42,529 nucleotides of DNA, from positions 1-42,529 of the forward strand of contig JAAYGU010000056.1 of assembly GCA_012727535.1 (NCBI GenBank), given 5' to 3'. The DNA comes from Bacillota bacterium. Its GTDB lineage: Bacteria > Bacillota > UBA4882 > UBA10575. The notes beneath the pieces are model-generated. The model searched no databases. It was given only the letters and a program-made list of their open reading frames with translations, and was not told where the DNA came from. Made by a program: the position numbers and the translations under genes. Shown here in pieces: positions 16,263-25,236 of the stretch. Every line of letters begins with the position of its first letter. The first letter of the stretch is position 1.

Positions 16263-17132
16263 TTAGTAAATTGGGGTTCCATTCGAGGAGGCGTATTTGT
16301 GATAGGCTTCCTTCAATTGCTTGGAATAATGGCCGGGCGCACCAGAGCCAATGGTCCTGCCGTCCACTTCAACGACGGGAATAACCTCAGCTGCGGTACC
16401 AGTCAGGAAGCATTCGTCCGCCGTATAAATATCATACCGGGTAAGCGCGGTTTCGACTACCTCCAGTCCGAGTTCAGCGGCCAACTTCATGATCACACCC
16501 CGTGTAATCCCTTTTAACGCACCGAAGGATACAAGTGGGGTGGCCAGGGTTTTATCCTTAATGATAAAGATATTATCACCGGTGCACTCCGCCACATAAC
16601 CTTCCTGGTTTAGCATAATTGCTTCTGATACCCCGTGCAGATTGGCTTCGATCTTAGCTAAAATATTATTTAAGTAGTTTAAGGATTTAATCATTGGATT
16701 GACCGTCTCCGGCTGGTTGCGGCGGGTCGGGACCGTAATGATTTTCAAGCCTTTTTCGTAAAGTTCTTCCGGGTATAAGCTGACTTTGTCAGCGATAATA
16801 ATCAAGGTGGCTTTCTTACAATTTCTGGGGTCCAAACCTAAATCCCCAACGCCTCTGGTTACTACTGTTCGAATATAAGCATCGGTTAGCTTATTCCTTC
16901 TCAGCGTTTCAATATGGGCCGCTTTCACCTCATCTTTACTCATGGGGATTTCGAGGGCGATTGCTTTGGCGGAATTAAATAACCGATCAATATGGGCATC
17001 GAATTCGAAAATCCGCCCGTTGTATGCCCGGGTCCCTTCAAAGATCCCATCACCGTACAGTAAACCGTGGTCGAAGACTGAAACCTTCGCCTCCTCTTTG
17101 GGATAAAACTTCCCGTCAATATAAACTTCCAA
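16263..17132 (-). CDS. ilvE: Branched-chain amino acid aminotransferase
   Basis: A fold-type IV PLP enzyme of 289 aa that interconverts Leu, Ile or Val and their 2-oxo acids with glutamate. Family marks are VYIDGKFYPKEEAKVSVFDHG, GDGIFEGTRAYNGRIF, the PLP-lysine region NPMIKSLNYL, and GALKGITRGVI. The length and EGTRAYNG favour branched-chain transaminase over D-amino-acid transaminase or aminodeoxychorismate lyase. The ATG has a GGAGG-type site. It is upstream of thrB on the same strand, separated by 103 bases and a hairpin. No T-box or leader peptide could be seen in the 260 bases upstream. Confidence 0.9.
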   Translation of the reverse strand: MEVYIDGKFYPKEEAKVSVFDHGLLYGDGIFEGTRAYNGRIFEFDAHIDRLFNSAKAIALEIPMSKDEVKAAHIETLRRNKLTDAYIRTVVTRGVGDLGLDPRNCKKATLIIIADKVSLYPEELYEKGLKIITVPTRRNQPETVNPMIKSLNYLNNILAKIEANLHGVSEAIMLNQEGYVAECTGDNIFIIKDKTLATPLVSFGALKGITRGVIMKLAAELGLEVVETALTRYDIYTADECFLTGTAAEVIPVVEVDGRTIGSGAPGHYSKQLKEAYHKYASSNGTPIY

Positions 17133-17393
17133 CTAGTTCTCCTCCTTCGGTCTCATTATTTTAACTTTAAGATTAAACTATCAAGGGCAAAGCTTGTCCG
17201 AGTTTTCCTGGAGAAGGATTTTAACAAAAAACTAAAATTTTATAATTACTATGATCTTTAAATTGTGCGAATATTAAACCCACAAAAAAACTGCCGTCTC
17301 TTCAATCTTTGTTTTCCAGAATTATGATTTCTTATTATTTTATCATAGTTCGTAGGAGAGCTCAATAAATTCGGTGCAAAATAGCATCTGCTT

Positions 17394-18734
17394 TTAATTA
17401 TTCTTTACTAACTTGGTCATAAAGAAACCATCGGGGCCATCTTGCTGGGGCAGCAAAATAATCCCTTCCGGCAGCCGCTGGTGCTGAAGATGCTGGGCAA
17501 AGCTCTCGGGAATCGAAACTTGAAACTGCGGATGCGACCGGAGAAAACTCTTAATCCGTTCTTCGTTTTCTTCCGGCTCCAAGGAACAGGTGCTATATAC
17601 AATTCTACCACCGGGCTTAACAAGACTCGCCGCCTGCTCTAATAATTCTTCCTGCAGTTTAGTTAAAGCTTTTAAATCTTTAGGCCGGCGGCGCCAGCGG
17701 ATATCGGGCCGTCGACGTAAGACACCAGTTCCGGTACAGGGAGCATCCAGCAGAACCGCGTCCAAAAGATTTTCTGGTTGCCAAGACCGGGCATCAATCG
17801 TCAGCGGCTCAATAATGGTGATCCCCAAACGGCTGGCATTTTCCTGAATCAACCTGGTCTTGTGTGGATATAGATCCAAGGCGTAGATTAAACCGGTATC
17901 ACCCATGAGCTGTGCCAGATGGGTGGTTTTTCCCCCGGGAGCGGCGCAGAGATCGGAGATTGTTTCGCCCGGTTTGGGGGCCAGTAAGTGTGCAATCAGC
18001 ATCGAACCTTCATCTTGGATATAAAAATACCCCGCCGCCCATAACGGGGTTGAAGTAAGGGAACGACCGGTGGCGAGCCGCACTGCTTCGGGAAGAAGCG
18101 GCGAAGGAGAGGCGTCAAATGCCAAACCGGCCAACTGCTTTAACAATTCCGCTCTGGACAACAAGAGGGTATTGGTACGAAGGGTAAAGGGCGCCGGGAG
18201 ATTATTGACGGCCAATAGCCGGTGCGTTTCCTCCGTCCCCCACCGGCGTATCCACCTTTCAACCAACCACCGTGGATGGGAGTGACAAATCGTTAGGTGG
18301 GCAAGTGGTTCTTCGGCAAAGTCAGGCAAAATAAGATCTGCTTTATTCCGGAGATAACCCCGGAGTACCGCATTGACCAGTCCGGAGAGACCGGCAAACT
18401 TAGATTTCCGGACAAGATTAACCGCTTCGTTGACGACGGCATAATCCGTTTCGGTTGTGGTCAACAACTCATATAAGGCTTGACGAAGAATATTTCTGAC
18501 TTCCGTGGGTAAAGCGACCAGCTTCTTGGTCAAAAGCTGGCTGAGCAAATGATCGATCAGGGTCATATGGCGCAGCGTACCATAGACGATCTCAGTGGCC
18601 ATCGCCCTGTCTTGCGCGGTAGATTCGCTCTGCGCAAACAGTGTGTTTAAGATGCGATTCGCATAAGCGCCCTGTCGTTCGATGGCCACTAGGGCCTTGA
18701 GGGCTAAAGCCCGCCCAGAGTGCGGTTTAGTCAT
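17394..18734 (-). CDS. rsmB: 16S rRNA (cytosine967-C5)-methyltransferase
   Basis: The N-terminal NusB-like RNA-binding domain (about 5-135) is followed by a Rossmann methyltransferase domain. That domain has DLCAAPGGKTTHL (SAM motif I), DAPCTGTGVLRRRPDIRW (motif IV with the release Cys), and YSTCSLEPEENE (motif VI with the catalytic Cys). At 446 aa it has the normal RsmB length. It starts at ATG 18734, overlapping the end of yugP by eight bases, which suggests translational coupling; a GTG at 18746 is an alternative. This is the conserved def-fmt-yugP-rsmB order of clostridia. Confidence 0.95.
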   Translation of the reverse strand: MTKPHSGRALALKALVAIERQGAYANRILNTLFAQSESTAQDRAMATEIVYGTLRHMTLIDHLLSQLLTKKLVALPTEVRNILRQALYELLTTTETDYAVVNEAVNLVRKSKFAGLSGLVNAVLRGYLRNKADLILPDFAEEPLAHLTICHSHPRWLVERWIRRWGTEETHRLLAVNNLPAPFTLRTNTLLLSRAELLKQLAGLAFDASPSPLLPEAVRLATGRSLTSTPLWAAGYFYIQDEGSMLIAHLLAPKPGETISDLCAAPGGKTTHLAQLMGDTGLIYALDLYPHKTRLIQENASRLGITIIEPLTIDARSWQPENLLDAVLLDAPCTGTGVLRRRPDIRWRRRPKDLKALTKLQEELLEQAASLVKPGGRIVYSTCSLEPEENEERIKSFLRSHPQFQVSIPESFAQHLQHQRLPEGIILLPQQDGPDGFFMTKLVKNN

Positions 18735-19425
18735 CGCGCATCCCACGTAATAATAATAACCGGATGAGCTGTAAGACGGCCATTGCTGTTGCAGCGAGAT
18801 AGGTCAAGGCGGCGGCGCTTAAAACTTTGCGGGCACCGGCGACCTCTCCCCCACGCATGAGATAACCTTCTGTTTCCAGCATATTTAAGGCCCGGCTACT
18901 GGCGTTGAATTCCACTGGCAAAGTAAAGACCTGAAACAGCACGGCAAAGGTGAACAGGAGTATTCCTAAATCCATTAAGAAAGTACCGCCTCGACCGAAA
19001 AGGAGGCCGATGAAAAAGAGGGGGAAGGCTAATTGATAACCGAAATTAGCCACCGGGAAGAGAGCACTCCTGATATTCAGCGGGACATACTCTTGAGCAT
19101 GCTGCAGGGCATGACCGGTTTCGTGGGCTGCTACCCCTAAAGCGGCCAGTGACCGTCCATGGTAAACTTGTGGTGAAAGACGCACCACACGCTGCCTCGG
19201 ATCATAGTGATCCGTTAAATTGCCTGGTGTAATTTCGACCGGGATATCTGAGAGGTTGTTTTTGTTCAACAGATCCCTAGCGACTTGCGCCCCGGTCAAA
19301 CCGGAACTGGCACTGACCCTTAAATAACGTTGAAAAGTGGAACTCACTTTCATCTGTGCATAAATAGCAAGGATAATAGCAGGGAACAGAAGCATATAGG
19401 TAGGATCAAAAAACGGAAAAAACAT
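18727..19425 (-). CDS. YugP-family membrane zinc metallopeptidase
   Basis: The 232-aa protein has an N-terminal membrane helix (about 10-24), the zinc motif HETGH (about 101-105) in GVAAHETGHALQHA, and three further hydrophobic segments (about 125-145, 150-170 and 205-225). This is the PF04298 neutral zinc metallopeptidase architecture; substrates are not known. GAGGAGG lies six bases before the ATG. It overlaps rsmB, and 218 bases separate it from fmt. That gap holds an ECF-like promoter motif (19581-19608, minus strand) resembling one upstream of htrA. Confidence 0.9.
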   Translation of the reverse strand: MFFPFFDPTYMLLFPAIILAIYAQMKVSSTFQRYLRVSASSGLTGAQVARDLLNKNNLSDIPVEITPGNLTDHYDPRQRVVRLSPQVYHGRSLAALGVAAHETGHALQHAQEYVPLNIRSALFPVANFGYQLAFPLFFIGLLFGRGGTFLMDLGILLFTFAVLFQVFTLPVEFNASSRALNMLETEGYLMRGGEVAGARKVLSAAALTYLAATAMAVLQLIRLLLLRGMRDD

Positions 19426-19580
19426 GGCTAAACCTCCTCAAAATCAGAGTTGTAATCTACCGGTTCCGGGAAGAAAGCCGAGCAGAGCCGAAGATAGTAT
19501 TCCCGAAAAGACCCGGACAATCAGAATAATTGGAAACATCAAAACTTAGAAAGGATCTAAGAAAGAAAGGTCAAGATAAT

Positions 19581-19608
19581 AAACGTTTTTGTCGTTAAAA
19601 AAGTTTCC
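19581..19608 (-). promoter_or_regulatory. Possible ECF-type promoter for yugP-rsmB
   Basis: On the minus strand GGAAAC (19608-19603), a 17-base spacer and CGTTT (19585-19581). It resembles the GGAAC-N16-CGTTT motif ahead of htrA. Tentative. Confidence 0.3.
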
Positions 19609-19643
19609 TGTTTTATCCGAAAACAATAGGTTAAAAAATTTCC

Positions 19644-20591
19644 TTATTCAAAAACAGTACCGGCTGATAAATCATTGCCGGCGGCAAACTGCTGGATCGG
19701 TAGTCTCTTTTTTCCCGGAAGTTGGAGCTCGGTCAGTAAAAGCACCCCGTCCCCGGTCCTGACCGGTAGACCCCCCTCTTCCCCTTTGACCAGTTCACCG
19801 ATTGTTCCGGGGGCCGCTGCTTCCAAACCATACCACCCTTCACCCAGCCGCGCGGCCCAGACCTTAAGTGTTTTCCCATTTAAACTGGTACGGGCCCCCG
19901 GCACCGGATCGAAGGCGCGAATCCGGTTGTAGAGTGAAGATGTATCTCCGGTCCAATCCAAAACATAATCGTCCGGAGTGAGCTTTTTTACATATGTTGC
20001 TGCGCTATGGTTTTGTGGTTGGGGTGTAACTTTCCCTTCTTCCAGCGCATCAAGGGTTTCGACGAGTATAGTGGCGCCGATTTCAGCCAAACGGTCGTGG
20101 AGCGTGCCGAAGGTTTCTGTTTCACCAATCGGTACCGTGCGGGTTAATAACAGATCACCGGTATCCCAACCTTCATCCATTTTCATAGTGGTGACGCCGG
20201 TTGTTGTTTCGCCATTCAGAATCGCGGCTTGAATCGGAGAAGCGCCCCGGTATTTGGGGAGCAGTGATGCGTGTAGATTAATACAACCGTAGAAGGGTAA
20301 GTTTAGTAACACCGGGGGAATCTTCAACCCGTATGCAACGACGACGATAGCCTCGGGATTAACTTCATTTAAAAATGACATTAACTCTTCTTCAGGGAGG
20401 CTTTCTGGTTGAAAAACCGGTAAATTATGTGCTAGGGCGGTTGTTTTTACCGGCGAATGAGCCAGTTTCATCCCCCGCCCTTTAGGCCGATCCGGTTGGG
20501 TCACCACTCCTAGGACCTGATGGTTGGAGGTCAATAACTTTTCCAGGGAAAGTACGGAAAACTCCGGGGTTCCCATAAAAACTAGTCTCAT
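19644..20591 (-). CDS. fmt: Methionyl-tRNA formyltransferase
   Basis: This enzyme formylates Met-tRNA for initiation, using 10-formyl-tetrahydrofolate. The 315-aa protein starts MRLVFMGTPEFSV, then has the catalytic region INLHASLLPKYRGASPIQ (Asn/His) and MDEGWDTGD. The C-terminal OB-like domain (about 205-310) binds the tRNA. The start codon overlaps the def stop by four bases (ATGA), so the two are translationally coupled. Order: priA-def-fmt-yugP-rsmB. Confidence 0.97.
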   Translation of the reverse strand: MRLVFMGTPEFSVLSLEKLLTSNHQVLGVVTQPDRPKGRGMKLAHSPVKTTALAHNLPVFQPESLPEEELMSFLNEVNPEAIVVVAYGLKIPPVLLNLPFYGCINLHASLLPKYRGASPIQAAILNGETTTGVTTMKMDEGWDTGDLLLTRTVPIGETETFGTLHDRLAEIGATILVETLDALEEGKVTPQPQNHSAATYVKKLTPDDYVLDWTGDTSSLYNRIRAFDPVPGARTSLNGKTLKVWAARLGEGWYGLEAAAPGTIGELVKGEEGGLPVRTGDGVLLLTELQLPGKKRLPIQQFAAGNDLSAGTVFE

Positions 20592-21043
20592 CTCTTTTCC
20601 TCACGCTCCTCGGCCAGGTGATCAATGAAGAGGATCCCGTCAAGATGCTCGATTTCGTGTTGTAAAGCTCGAGCGAGAATCCCTTCGCCTTCTAACTCGA
20701 TTTTTTTACCTTCCAGATTGAGCCCGGTCACTTTAACCTTAGCGGCTCTAGTAACATATGCTCTCCGGCCGGGAATACTTAAACATCCTTCGACATCCCG
20801 TTCTTGGCCGGATTTACTGACAAGCTTCGGATTAATAAGGACCAGTGGTCCTTGTCCGACATCGATCACGATTACTCTTTCCGCCACTCCGACCTGGGGG
20901 GCGGCCAGGCCGACTCCCTCGGCATCATACATCGTCTCCAGCATATTTTGGGCAAGTGTCCTGATCCGTTTCGATACCTTCTTTACGGGGCGTGCCTTTT
21001 GGCGTAAAATCGGATCCGGTACGGTAATAAGGGGTAAAATCAT
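20588..21043 (-). CDS. def: Peptide deformylase
   Basis: This metalloenzyme removes the N-formyl group from nascent proteins. All three motifs are present: GVGLAAPQVG (motif 1), EGCLSIPG (motif 2, metal Cys) and QHEIEHLDG (motif 3, HExxH). At 151 aa it has the usual length. The start is placed at ATG 21043, since GGAG lies nine bases upstream and relatives begin at this point; an ATG 15 bases further up would overlap that site. It is coupled to fmt by ATGA. Confidence 0.96.
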   Translation of the reverse strand: MILPLITVPDPILRQKARPVKKVSKRIRTLAQNMLETMYDAEGVGLAAPQVGVAERVIVIDVGQGPLVLINPKLVSKSGQERDVEGCLSIPGRRAYVTRAAKVKVTGLNLEGKKIELEGEGILARALQHEIEHLDGILFIDHLAEEREEKR

Positions 21044-21087
21044 TGAACTGCACTCCATTTCGGCATGATGAAGGAAGAATTAATTTA

Positions 21088-23571
21088 TTATAGCATGGAA
21101 TAAGGGTTTTCGTCGATGATCATCCGGACGCCTTTTTTCCGACAGTCGGCAGAAAGACTGCCCAGCAAGGGCAGTAAGTTTTGAATGATTTCAAGTTTAT
21201 TCGCCTTAATTATGGTATGCCAGCGATATCGATTTTTGATTTTTTCAATAACGGCCGGATGGGGACCGATGATTTCTAGCTTTTGCTCTTTTGGTTCGCT
21301 CGCCGATGCTTGTTGCTTAATTTGCGCAGTGGTCTGGCGTGCCATTGTCATGACGTTACTTAGGATCGGTCCGGAAAAGACCAAACGTACAAGGTAATTG
21401 AAAGGAGGGTACCCGGCTTGCCGGCGGAATAACATTTCTTGCTGGTAAAAGGCGGCTTCATCCTGTTGCACGAGGGCGCTGATACTGTAATGTTCAGGAT
21501 TAAAAGTTTGGATAATGACGGTTCCCTCTTTTTCTCCCCGGCCGGAGCGGCCAGCCGCCTGGGTTAAGATCTGATAAGTCCGTTCGGCGGCACGAAAATC
21601 AGGGAGATTTAATCCGGAATCAGCGGCGATGATCCCTACCAAAGTAACATTGGGCAGGTCAAGACCTTTAGCAACCATTTGCGTACCCAACAGAATGTCG
21701 ATCTCGCCCGCGACGAGTTGGCGGTAGATCCGTTCATGACTCCCCTTCCGTCCGGTCGTATCAAGATCCATCCTTTTAATTCGCGCCTCCGGAAATTCCT
21801 TGGTGAGTTCTTCCTCTAAGCGCTGGGTCCCATGGCCGAAGTAGCGGATATAATGACTACGACACTGCGGACAGGTATTCGGGGGTTTGGCTTGATAACC
21901 ACAGTAATGGCAGCGGAGAATCGCCGGTCTTTGGTGGAAGGTTAAAGTGACATCACAATCCGGACATTTAAGTACGCAGCCGCATTCCCGGCAGATAATA
22001 AAAGTTGCATAGCCTCTCCGGTTCAAGAGAATGATCACCTGTTCTCGGCGGGCTAGCCGCTCCTCGATCCCGGCTTTCAGAGGCGGCGATAGTACGGTAA
22101 AACGCCGGTCCTTAAATTCCTGACGCAAATCGACGACTTGAATGGTCGGCATTGGCCGTCTCATAATGCGTTCGTTCAGACGCAGCCTGATCATTTCTCC
22201 CTGGTTGACCGCGTAAATACTTTCTAATGACGGTGTAGCGCTGCCGAGGATTAAAACGCCATTGGTGCGGCGGCAGATTTCTTTTGCAACCTCACGGGCG
22301 TGGTAGCGGGGAACCTCCTCTTGTTTATAGGTAAACTCGTGTTCCTCATCAACAATTATCAAGCCGGGATTAGAGAGAGGTGCAAACACGGCCGAACGGG
22401 CTCCCACTACCACTTTAACCTCTCCGTTTTTAATGCGCCACCATTGATCAAAGCGTTCCCCTTCCGATAAACTGCTATGCAAAACGGCGACATCATTCCC
22501 GAACCTTGACCTTACTCGCTCTACAGTTTGCGGGGTTAACGCAATCTCCGGCACCAAAAGAATTGCTTCTTTGCCTTGTTTGAGCGTTTCCGCGATTGCT
22601 CGCAGATAAACTTCGGTTTTACCACTGCCGGTCACACCGTGTAAAAGAAAAAAGGTTGGTTGGTGGGCAGTGATTGCCGCTAAGATTTGATCGAAAGCGG
22701 CCTGTTGTTCTGGGTTGAGTACGGGGATGGGTTCAGGGACTGGGGCGTGTAAAAACGGGTCCCTTTCGAGCACCAATGCTTCCTTAGTCACAATTCCTTT
22801 ATGGTAAAGTGTCTGCAAAACGCTGGAGCTTACGCTGGTGGCAGCAAGGATTTCAGCGGTCGTACACGGTTTTTCCTGTACTAATAAGTATTCATAGACG
22901 GATGTTTGTTTCACCGTTAGTTTAACTTTCTCTTCTAGCGCTAGCGGCTTTTTGATCCGATAAGCCGTAATGGTTTTAACAGAAACCTCGGGTTTTTTCG
23001 GTTGCCAGCTAAGCTTAATTAATCCGGCCTCACACAACTGCGAAAGATACGGAGAAAGTTCTGGACTAAGCGCTGGAAACGGCGACCAGGAGGACGACAG
23101 CTTTTGGAGCTGAGCCATTAAGGCCGTTCGCATTTCGTCCGGGATTAGTAGATTATTGACAAACTCGGCGATCTCTTCCGGCTCGACTTGCCGCTGCCAA
23201 CACTTTTCTGTCCTTGCCTTTAACCCAGGAGGTAAAAAAAGAGGCAGTAAATCCTGGCGTCGACAGAAGAAACGGCGGGCCAGCCATTCAATCAAGGAGA
23301 TTTGAAAGGTGGTTATAAGCGGTGCCTCATCCAAGACCGCCTCAACTTCTTTGAGTTGGTGTTGGTATGTAGGCGGTTGGTGGCCCCAGACGATGGCTTC
23401 AACCTTACGTCCGGCAAAAGGCAATAGGAGGCGGCTGCCTAGAGGTGGAGTAAAGTTCCAGCCGTCGGGGATTTTGTAATCATAAAGTCGATCTTCTGGT
23501 AGTTCCGGGAGGTTAATCAGTACCTGATGATAACGATTGGTTTGGGTGAGCTGTTTCAACGGTTTGTTCAT
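21088..23571 (-). CDS. priA: Primosomal replication restart helicase
   Basis: PriA reloads the replisome at stalled forks. The 827-aa protein has the N-terminal 3'-DNA-binding domain, Walker A GVTGSGKTEVYL, the DEEH box, and the zinc module with eight cysteines (CRECGC, CPDC, CHYCGY and CPQC, about 535-575). Helicase motifs IV-VI follow, ending in TQAAGRSGRG. The annotated ATG has GGAGG only one base away, which is unusually close. TTG at codon 5 is better spaced and could be the true start. It follows rpoZ but a terminator separates them. It is 30 bases ahead of def. Confidence 0.96.
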   Translation of the reverse strand: MNKPLKQLTQTNRYHQVLINLPELPEDRLYDYKIPDGWNFTPPLGSRLLLPFAGRKVEAIVWGHQPPTYQHQLKEVEAVLDEAPLITTFQISLIEWLARRFFCRRQDLLPLFLPPGLKARTEKCWQRQVEPEEIAEFVNNLLIPDEMRTALMAQLQKLSSSWSPFPALSPELSPYLSQLCEAGLIKLSWQPKKPEVSVKTITAYRIKKPLALEEKVKLTVKQTSVYEYLLVQEKPCTTAEILAATSVSSSVLQTLYHKGIVTKEALVLERDPFLHAPVPEPIPVLNPEQQAAFDQILAAITAHQPTFFLLHGVTGSGKTEVYLRAIAETLKQGKEAILLVPEIALTPQTVERVRSRFGNDVAVLHSSLSEGERFDQWWRIKNGEVKVVVGARSAVFAPLSNPGLIIVDEEHEFTYKQEEVPRYHAREVAKEICRRTNGVLILGSATPSLESIYAVNQGEMIRLRLNERIMRRPMPTIQVVDLRQEFKDRRFTVLSPPLKAGIEERLARREQVIILLNRRGYATFIICRECGCVLKCPDCDVTLTFHQRPAILRCHYCGYQAKPPNTCPQCRSHYIRYFGHGTQRLEEELTKEFPEARIKRMDLDTTGRKGSHERIYRQLVAGEIDILLGTQMVAKGLDLPNVTLVGIIAADSGLNLPDFRAAERTYQILTQAAGRSGRGEKEGTVIIQTFNPEHYSISALVQQDEAAFYQQEMLFRRQAGYPPFNYLVRLVFSGPILSNVMTMARQTTAQIKQQASASEPKEQKLEIIGPHPAVIEKIKNRYRWHTIIKANKLEIIQNLLPLLGSLSADCRKKGVRMIIDENPYSML

Positions 23572-23592
23572 TCCTCCCAGCTTAAATGTGTT

Positions 23593-23627
23593 AAAAAAAA
23601 TAAAATCCCGGCGCCCAAAGCACCGGG
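23593..23627 (-). terminator. Terminator between rpoZ and priA
   Basis: On the minus strand CCCGGTGC (23627-23620) pairs with GCGCCGGG (23614-23607, one G-U), followed by ATTTTATTTTTTTT. It would limit read-through from rpoZ into priA. Confidence 0.85.
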
Positions 23628-23643
23628 TAGACTTTTTAACGGA

Positions 23644-23847
23644 TTATTTTTCGGGTTGTTGTACCGGAACAATTTTCCCCTGTAAAATTTCGTTTAAAGC
23701 AGTAGAAACAGCCCCGGTGGTACGATCTTCTTCCGATGAAGGATCGCTTTGGGCAATGATCTCACGAGCTCGTTTGGCAGCGGTCACAACCAAAGTGTAT
23801 CTGCTGTCAACCTTCTCCAACAGTTCTTCAAGAGAAGGGGTGTTCAT
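23644..23847 (-). CDS. rpoZ: RNA polymerase omega subunit
   Basis: The 67-aa protein matches omega, with SRYTLVVTAAKRAREI and a TGAVSTALNEI-type helix; the family core is K-R-A-R-E followed by A-L-x-E-I. It aids assembly of the beta' subunit. GGAGG precedes the ATG. It is flanked by terminators on both sides and has its own candidate promoter, so it seems to be a separate transcript inside the conserved gmk-rpoZ-priA block. Confidence 0.95.
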   Translation of the reverse strand: MNTPSLEELLEKVDSRYTLVVTAAKRAREIIAQSDPSSEEDRTTGAVSTALNEILQGKIVPVQQPEK

Positions 23848-23884
23848 GGTAAAAACTACTCCTCCCTACAAGATTGTCATTAAT

Positions 23885-23914
23885 ATAATTAGCATTATTT
23901 TTGCTGGATGTCAA
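23885..23914 (-). promoter_or_regulatory. Candidate promoter for rpoZ
   Basis: TTGACA (23914-23909), an 18-base spacer and AATTAT (23890-23885) on the minus strand, upstream of rpoZ and after the gmk terminator. The -35 is perfect and the -10 is weak. Confidence 0.5.
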
Positions 23915-23935
23915 GTTTAGCTAAGCCCTAATACT

Positions 23936-23999
23936 TAAAAACCATGCTCCTATAGAGTGTTGGTTTGCAAAACGGTGTTTTAGTAAAATAGGAGCATGG
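23936..23999 (-). terminator. Long-stem terminator after gmk
   Basis: A 12-bp perfect inverted repeat, CCATGCTCCTAT (23942-23953) with ATAGGAGCATGG (23988-23999), encloses a 34-base loop with its own small hairpin (GTTTTGC/GCAAAAC type). On the minus strand it ends in TTTTT. Confidence 0.75.
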
Positions 24000-24021
24000 A
24001 TACTGAAAACTATAAAATTGC

Positions 24022-24618
24022 TTAATCGTAAATTAGTTTTTTCCAATAACCCCTGGACACTTTTACTTCCTCGGCGTTGATAATCGATTCTACCCGACGG
24101 CAGGCTTCTTCCAAGTCGTCATTTAGCACCACATAATCATAGTTCGAAACTGCGGCCAGTTCTTTATCGATATAGGAGAGTCTTTTCTGGATCGAATCCT
24201 GGTCATCGGTATTCCTCGTGATCAGTCTACGCTGTAATTCTTGAATTGACGGCGGATATAAGAAAATCAGGATCGATTGTGGATAATTATTGCGAATTTG
24301 TGCCGCCCCCTGGATATCAACATCGAGGAGCACATGGCATCCACTATTAAGCCGCTTGAGAACTGCTTGTTTGGGTGTGCCGTAATAATGATCGTAAATT
24401 TCTGCCCATTCTAAGAACCCTTCATTCTCAATTTCAGCTTGAAACTGTTCTTTGGTCAGAAAAAAATAATTGACTCCGTCTACTTCTTGCCCTCGTGGCG
24501 GGCGGGTTGTCGCTGAAATTGAGTAGGTTAAGTCTGGTCGCCTGGAAAGGATTTCGTTTAGTACCGTGTTTTTTCCCACTCCGGATGGACCTGAGAGCAC
24601 AAAAAGTAAGCCAGTCAT
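24022..24618 (-). CDS. gmk: Guanylate kinase
   Basis: It phosphorylates GMP to GDP. The 198-aa protein has the P-loop GPSGVGKNT (about 10-18; most relatives have GKGT or GKSS), the GMP-binding ISATTRPPRGQEVDGVNYFF, and the lid RL.TRNTDD. The start is ATG 24618 with GAGGGG seven bases upstream. That ribosome site contains the remA stop, so the genes are tightly coupled. It belongs to the yicC-mihF-remA-gmk run. Confidence 0.96.
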   Translation of the reverse strand: MTGLLFVLSGPSGVGKNTVLNEILSRRPDLTYSISATTRPPRGQEVDGVNYFFLTKEQFQAEIENEGFLEWAEIYDHYYGTPKQAVLKRLNSGCHVLLDVDIQGAAQIRNNYPQSILIFLYPPSIQELQRRLITRNTDDQDSIQKRLSYIDKELAAVSNYDYVVLNDDLEEACRRVESIINAEEVKVSRGYWKKLIYD

Positions 24619-24622
24619 TATC

Positions 24623-24892
24623 TTACCCCTCAGAATCATTATTTACGGCTTCTCGTGAGTTTAGACGATGGGCGACTGTTTCCGGCTCCACAGCTGATAA
24701 AATAACGTGTACACTATCAACAATAATTACCGCCCTGGTTCTTCGGCCGTATGTAGCATCAATTAAGGTTCCCCGTTCTCGACTTTCTTGAATGATCCGT
24801 TTTATGGGTGCCGACTCTGGACTAACAATCGCCACGATTCGATTGGCCGCAACCATATTACCAAAGCCAATGTTGATCAGTTTAGTTTCCAT
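24623..24892 (-). CDS. remA: RemA (DUF370) regulatory protein
   Basis: The 89-aa protein matches RemA, a DNA-binding activator of extracellular-matrix genes in Bacillus. Marks are [27 protein letters not shown] and [16 protein letters not shown]. It is cytoplasmic. The Firmicutes position next to gmk is conserved. It lies 18 bases behind the interrupted mihF gene, with a GGGGGATTCC-type site before the ATG. Its targets here are unknown. Confidence 0.93.
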   Translation of the reverse strand: METKLINIGFGNMVAANRIVAIVSPESAPIKRIIQESRERGTLIDATYGRRTRAVIIVDSVHVILSAVEPETVAHRLNSREAVNNDSEG

Positions 24893-24910
24893 TCGGAGTG
24901 GAATCCCCCT

Positions 24911-25225
24911 TTACTGGTTGCCAAAGCGTTCGATTAAAGCCTGTTTTTGCCGTGAACCTAAACCTTGGATTCTTCTGGTTTCGTCGATTCCAATTTCGTT
25001 CATGATCTTACGGGTCCGGACCTTACCGATCCGCGGCAAAGACTCTAAAAGGTAAGCAACCCTCATTTTGGCAATGACATCATTATCGATATTTTCCAGT
25101 ATTTCACGAATTCCAGTACGTCCGGCCTTTAAGTCTTGACGGATGTTAGCTCGTTCGCTCCTTACTCTTAGCGCCTATTTTAAGGCTTTTCTCTTTTCTT
25201 CCAGAGTTAATTGGGGAAGCGCCAT
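24911..25225 (-). pseudogene. mihF: Integration host factor, MihF/actinobacterial type, with in-frame TAG at codon 17
   Basis: Translating the minus strand from ATG 25225 gives MALPQLTLEEKRKALK, then TAG (25177-25175), then an uninterrupted 87-codon continuation. The continuation contains RSERANIRQDLKAG, KMRVAYLLESLPRIGKVRTRK and a GLGSRQKQALIERF end, which is the complete helix-two-turn-helix protein of the MihF family in one frame. The ribosome site TAGGAGGTG is intact. MihF is a small nucleoid protein often adjacent to gmk. The TAG replaces a position where relatives have Lys, Gln or Glu, so one base change would explain it. No good start codon follows the TAG before ATG in KMRVA. It could be a nonsense mutation, read-through, or a base error. 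Confidence 0.8.
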
Positions 25226-25236
25226 CTTTTCACCTC

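Noticed and set aside
25175-25177. General reassignment of TAG to an amino acid
   Set aside because: TAG ends several intact genes here (yicC, pduL, fmdB-type, DUF39, NIL-ferredoxin), so the mihF TAG is treated as a local event.
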